From: Brachyhypopomus gauderio
Taxonomy: Eukaryota; Chordata; Actinopteri; Gymnotiformes; Hypopomidae
Reading direction: 5' to 3'
Assembly (NCBI RefSeq): GCF_052324685.1
Contig: NC_135212.1
Location: forward strand, 49,501,898 to 49,565,897
Length of the DNA stretch: 64,000 bases
Under the pieces are notes generated by a model, which worked only from the letters and a program-made list of their open reading frames with translations, ran no database searches and was not told the origin of the DNA. The position numbers and the translations under genes are program-made. This document shows, piece after piece, positions 59,979 to 64,000 of the stretch. How positions within the stretch are numbered: position 1 is the first letter of the stretch; every line of letters starts with the position of its first letter.

Positions 59979-62483
59979 AGAAAGCAACACCGACGAAGGT
60001 GGGATTCGAACCCACGCGTGCTATGCATAATGGATTAGCAGTTCATCGTCTTAACCTCTCGGCCACCTCGTCAATTACAGTTGTGTGTCGATTGCGATTT
60101 CAAAGATGCAAACACTTTCACAGCACAAAAGGAGGCTTGTCTGACTTGTGGGTCCTGCACTTACATCAGAAGACACGATTGTCAGAAATTTAAAAAAGCA
60201 ACACCGACGAAGGTGGGATTCGAACCCACGCGTGCTATGCAAAATGGATTAGCAGTCCATCACCTTAACCTCTAGGCCACCTCGTCGTTTGTGGTTGTGT
60301 GTCGATAGCAATTTCAAAGAAGCAAACACTTTCACAGCACAAAAGAAGGCTTTTTTGACTTGTGGGTCCTGTAGTTACAGCAGGAGACACGATTGTCAGA
60401 AATTAAAGAAAGCAACAACGACGAAGGTGGGATTCGAACCCAAACGGGCTATGCATAATGGATTAGCAGTCCATCGCCTTAATCTCTCGGCCACCTTGTC
60501 GTTTGTGGTTGTGTGTCGATTGCGATTTCAAAGATGCAAACACTTTCACAGCACAAAAGCAGCCGTATATGACTTGTGGGTACTGCACTTACAACAGGAG
60601 ACACGATTGTCAGAAATTAAGGAAAGCAACACCGACGAAGGTGGGATTCGAACCCACGCGTGCTATGCACAATGGATTAGCAGTCCATCGCCTTAACCTC
60701 TCGGCCACCTCGTCAATTACAGTTGTGTGTCGATTGCGATTTCAAAGATGCAAACACTTTCACAGCACAAAAGGAGGCTTATCTGACTTGTGGGTCCTGC
60801 ACTTACTTCAGGAGACACGATTGTCAGAAATTAAAGAAAACAACACCGACGAATGTGGTATTCAAACCCACGCGTGCAAAGCACAATGGATTAGCAGTCC
60901 ATCGCCTTAACCTCTTGGCTACCTCGTCGCTTGTGGTTTTGTGTCGATTGCGATTTCAAAGATGCAAACACTTTCACAGCACAAAAGCAGCCGTATCTGA
61001 CTTGTGGGTACTGCACTTACACCAGGAGACACGATTGTCAGAAATTAAAGAAAGCAACACCGACGAAGGTGGGATTCGAACCCACGCGTGCTATGCATAA
61101 TGGATTAGCAGTCCATCTCCTTAACCTCTCGGCCACCTCGTCAATCACGGTTGTGTGTCGATTGCGATTTCAAAGATGCAAAGACTTTCACAGCACAAAA
61201 GGAGGCTTGTCTGACTTGTGGGTCCTGCACTTACATCAGGAGACACGATTGTCAGAAATTTAAAAAAGCAACACCGACGAAGGTGGGATTCGAACCCACG
61301 CGAGCTATGCAAAATGGATAAGCAGTCCATCACCTTAACCTCTAGGCCACCTCGTCGTTTGTGGTTGTGTGTCGATAGCAATTTCAAAGAAGCAAACACT
61401 TTCACAGCACAAAAGAAGGCTTTTTTGACTTGTGGGTCCTGCACTTACATCAGGAGACACGATTGTCAGAAATTTAAAAAAGCAACACCGACGAAGGTGG
61501 GATTCGAACCCACGCGTGCTATGCAAAATTGATTAGCAGTCCATCACCTTAACCTCTAGGCCACCTCGTCGTTTGTGGTTGTTTGTCGATTGCGATTTCA
61601 AAGATGCAAACACTTTCACAGCACAAAAGAAGGCTTATCTGACTTGTGGGTCCTGCACTTACACCAGGAGACACGATTGTCAGAAATTAAAGAAAGCAAC
61701 ACCGACGAAGGTGGGATTCTAACCCACGCGTGCTATGCACAATGGATTAGCAGTCCATCGCCTTAACCTCTCGGCCACCTCGTCAATTACGGTTGTGTGT
61801 CGATTGCGATTTCAAAGATGCAAATACTTTCACAGCACAAAAGGAGGCGTATCTGACTTGTGGGTCCTGCACTTATATCAGGAGACACGATGGTCAGAAA
61901 TTAAAGAAAGCAACACCGACGAAGGTGGGATTCGAACCCACGCGTGCTATGCACTATGGATTAGCAGTCCATCGCCTTAACCTCTCGGCCACCTCGTCGT
62001 TTGTGGTTGTGTGTCGATAGCAATTTCAAAGAAGCAAACACTTTCACAGCACAAAAGAAGGCTTTTCTGACTTGTGGGTCCTGTAGTTACAGCAGGAGAC
62101 ACGATTGTCAGAAATTAAAGAAAGCAACACCGACGGAGGTGGGATTCGAACACACACGTGCTATGCATAATGGATTAGCAGTCCATCGCCTTAATCTATC
62201 GGCCACCTTGTCGTTTGTGCTTGTGTGTCGATTGCGATTTCAAAGATGCAAACACTTTCACAGCACAAAAGCAGCCGTATATGACTTGTGGGTCCTGCAC
62301 TTACAACAGGAGACACGATTGTCAGAAATTAAAGAAAGCAACACAGACGAAGGTGGGATTCGAACCCACGCATGCTATGCACAATGGATTAGCAGTCCAT
62401 CGCCTTAACCTCTCGGCCACCTCATTGTTTGTGGTGGTGTGTCGATTGCGATTTCAAAGATGCAAACACTTTCACAGCACAAA
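59979..62483 (-). repeat. Paralogous copy of the transposon's right flank
   Basis: Colinear with 12257-14761 at an offset of 47,722 bp (223 units), sharing rare variants such as the GAC D stem, CAGAAGACACG in the spacer and GGGC in the variable arm. To the left it continues into 59823-59978, which matches 7088-7243 at the same offset plus 5,013 bp. This block is therefore an unoccupied version of the insertion locus. Confidence 0.9.
59991..60072 (-). tRNA. tRNA-Ser(GCT) at the unoccupied sister of the transposon site
   Basis: This copy is colinear with 12269-12350 and shares its rare D-stem change (GAC). It has one extra difference, A for G in the anticodon stem (ATGAA). Its spacer carries the uninterrupted TTAA at 59975-59978, where the left-arm relative holds piggyBac. 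Confidence 0.65.
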
Positions 62484-63842
62484 AGAAGGCTTTTCTGACT
62501 TGTGGGTCCTGTAGTTACAGCAGGAGACACGATTGTCAGAAATTAAAGAAAGCAACACCGACGGAGGTGGGATTCGAACACACACGTGCTATGCATAATG
62601 GATTAGCAGTCCATCGCCTTAATCTATCGGCCACCTTGTCGTTTGTGCTTGTGTGTCGATTGCGATTTCAAAGATGCAAACACTTTCACAGCACAAAAGC
62701 AGCCGTATATGACTTGTGGGTCCTGCACTTACAACAGGAGACACGATTGTCAGAAATTAAAGAAAGCAACACCGACGAAGGTGGGATTCGAACCCACGCA
62801 TGCTATGCACAATGGATTAGCAGTCCATCGCCTTAACCTCTCGGCCACCTCATTGTTTGTGGTGGTGTGTCGATTGCGATTTCAAAGATGCAAACACTTT
62901 CACAGCACAAAAGGAGGCTTATCTGACTTGTGGGTCCTGCACTTATATCAGGAGACACGATTGTCAGAAATTAAAGAAAGCAACACCGACGAAGGTGGGA
63001 TTCGAACCCACAAGTGCTATGCATAATGGATTAGCAGTCCATCGCCTTACCCTCTCGGCCACCTTGTCGTTTGTGGTTGTGTGTCGATTGCGATTTCAAA
63101 GATGCAAACACTTTCACAGCACAAAAGAAGGCTTATCTGACTTGTGGGTCCTGCACTTACACCAGGAGACACGATTGTCAGAAATTAAAGAAAGCAACAC
63201 CGACGAAGGTGGGATTCGAACCCACGCGTGCTATGCACAATGGATTAGCAGTCCATCGCCTTAACCTCTCGGCCACCTCGTCGTGTGTGGTTGTGTGTCG
63301 ATAGCAATTTCAAAGAAGCAAACACTTTCACAGCACAAAAGAAGGCTTTTCTGACTTGTGGGTCCTGTAGTTACAGCAGGAGACACGATTGTCAGAAATT
63401 AAAGAAAGCAACACCGACGAAGGTGGGATTCGAACACACACGTGCTATGCATAATGGATTAGCAGTCCATCGCCTTAATCTATCGGCCACCTTGTCGTTT
63501 GTGCTTGTGTGTCGATTGCGATTTCAAAGATGCAAACACTTTCACAGCACAAAAGGAGGCTTATCTGACTTGTGGGTCCTGCACTTATATCAGGAGACAC
63601 GATTGTCAGAAATTAAAGAAAGCAACACCGACGAAGGTGGGATTCGAACCCACGCGTGCTATGCACAATGGATTAGCAGTCCATCGCCTTAACCTCTCGG
63701 CCACCTCGTCAATTACAGTTGTGTGTCGATTGCGATTTCAAAGATGCAAACACTTTCACAGCACAAAAGCAGCCGTATATGACTTGTGGGTACTGCACTT
63801 ACAACAGGAGACACGATTGTCAGAAATTAAGGAAAGCAACAC

Positions 63843-63924
63843 CGACGAAGGTGGGATTCGAACCCACGCGTGCTATGCACAATGGATTAGCAGTTCATCG
63901 CCTTAACCTCTCGGCCACCTCGTC
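63843..63924 (-). tRNA. Last complete tRNA-Ser(GCT) copy in the window
   Basis: Matches the intact ATA-loop form except for ATGAA in the anticodon stem 5' strand, giving an A-C mismatch. Its 3' flank reads TTTCCTT, so no four-T terminator lies close by. The spacer continues to the window end without change of pattern. Confidence 0.65.
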
Positions 63925-64000
63925 AATTACAGTTGTGTGTCGATTGCGATTTCAAAGATGCAAACACTTTCACAGCACAAAAGGAGGCTTATCTGACTTG

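Larger units (their letters stand above)
12253..64000 (-). repeat. Right arm of the tRNA-Ser(GCT) tandem array, 214-bp unit
   Basis: Continuation of the array beyond the transposon: 242 complete tRNA-Ser(GCT) copies at R-81 to R with R = 12350+214j (j=0-241), then 76 bp of spacer to the window end. Phase is constant: the first tRNA ends at 12350 and the last at 63924, exactly 241 periods later. Of units j=0-37, eight have an intact cloverleaf (j = 3, 9, 17, 24, 26, 30, 33, 37). The rest carry one or more substitutions in conserved positions. All genes are on the minus strand and all examined anticodons read GCT. The array continues past the window edge. Confidence 0.97.

Noticed and set aside
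1-64000. SINE family derived from a tRNA
   Set aside because: Units are strictly head-to-tail with one length, have no poly-A tails or target duplications, and keep a near-exact tRNA; this is a satellite-type array.

Overview
This window is eukaryotic and almost wholly repetitive: a head-to-tail array of 214-bp units, each carrying one minus-strand tRNA-Ser(GCT) gene or a degraded copy, interrupted once by a 5,009-bp piggyBac-family DNA transposon. The tRNA has a class II variable arm, internal A and B boxes and T-run terminators. The transposase is split by introns and ends in a cysteine-rich zinc finger. Together these point to an animal. The anticodon arm resembles vertebrate tRNA-Ser(GCT), so a ray-finned fish or other aquatic vertebrate is my best guess (inference, moderate confidence).

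Layout. 1-7243: one truncated and 33 complete tRNA units, then 120 bp of spacer ending in the target TTAA. 7244-12252: the piggyBac element, flanked by TTAA at 7240-7243 and 12253-12256. 12253-64000: 242 further complete tRNA units and a final partial spacer. Complete tRNA copies occupy R-81 to R on the minus strand, where R = 61+214k (k=1-33) in the left arm and R = 12350+214j (j=0-241) in the right arm. Removing the element plus one TTAA (5,013 bp) puts both arms back in exact 214-bp phase, and no net insertion or deletion is seen across either arm.

The array is not a set of equal copies. In the 71 complete units I scored (all 33 on the left, the first 38 on the right), 20 have one of two intact cloverleaf forms. 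The others carry recurring substitutions in the acceptor, D, anticodon or T stems, position 37, or the T loop. These variants travel in larger blocks: a 33-unit (7,062 bp) tandem duplication, a 30-unit (6,420 bp) duplication with nested 8-, 9- and 13-unit repeats, and several dispersed block copies. All copies examined keep anticodon GCT.

The transposon has matching imperfect terminal repeats, TTAA duplications and an apparently intact three-exon transposase (about 557 residues) with a complete acidic catalytic set. Its flanks hold partial copies of its own third exon, a minisatellite apparently derived from its own first intron, and a 137-bp hairpin-bearing repeat. An unoccupied sister copy of the insertion site lies at 59975-59978.

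The many open reading frames through the array are antisense shadows of tRNA and spacer. I find no protein gene outside the transposon.
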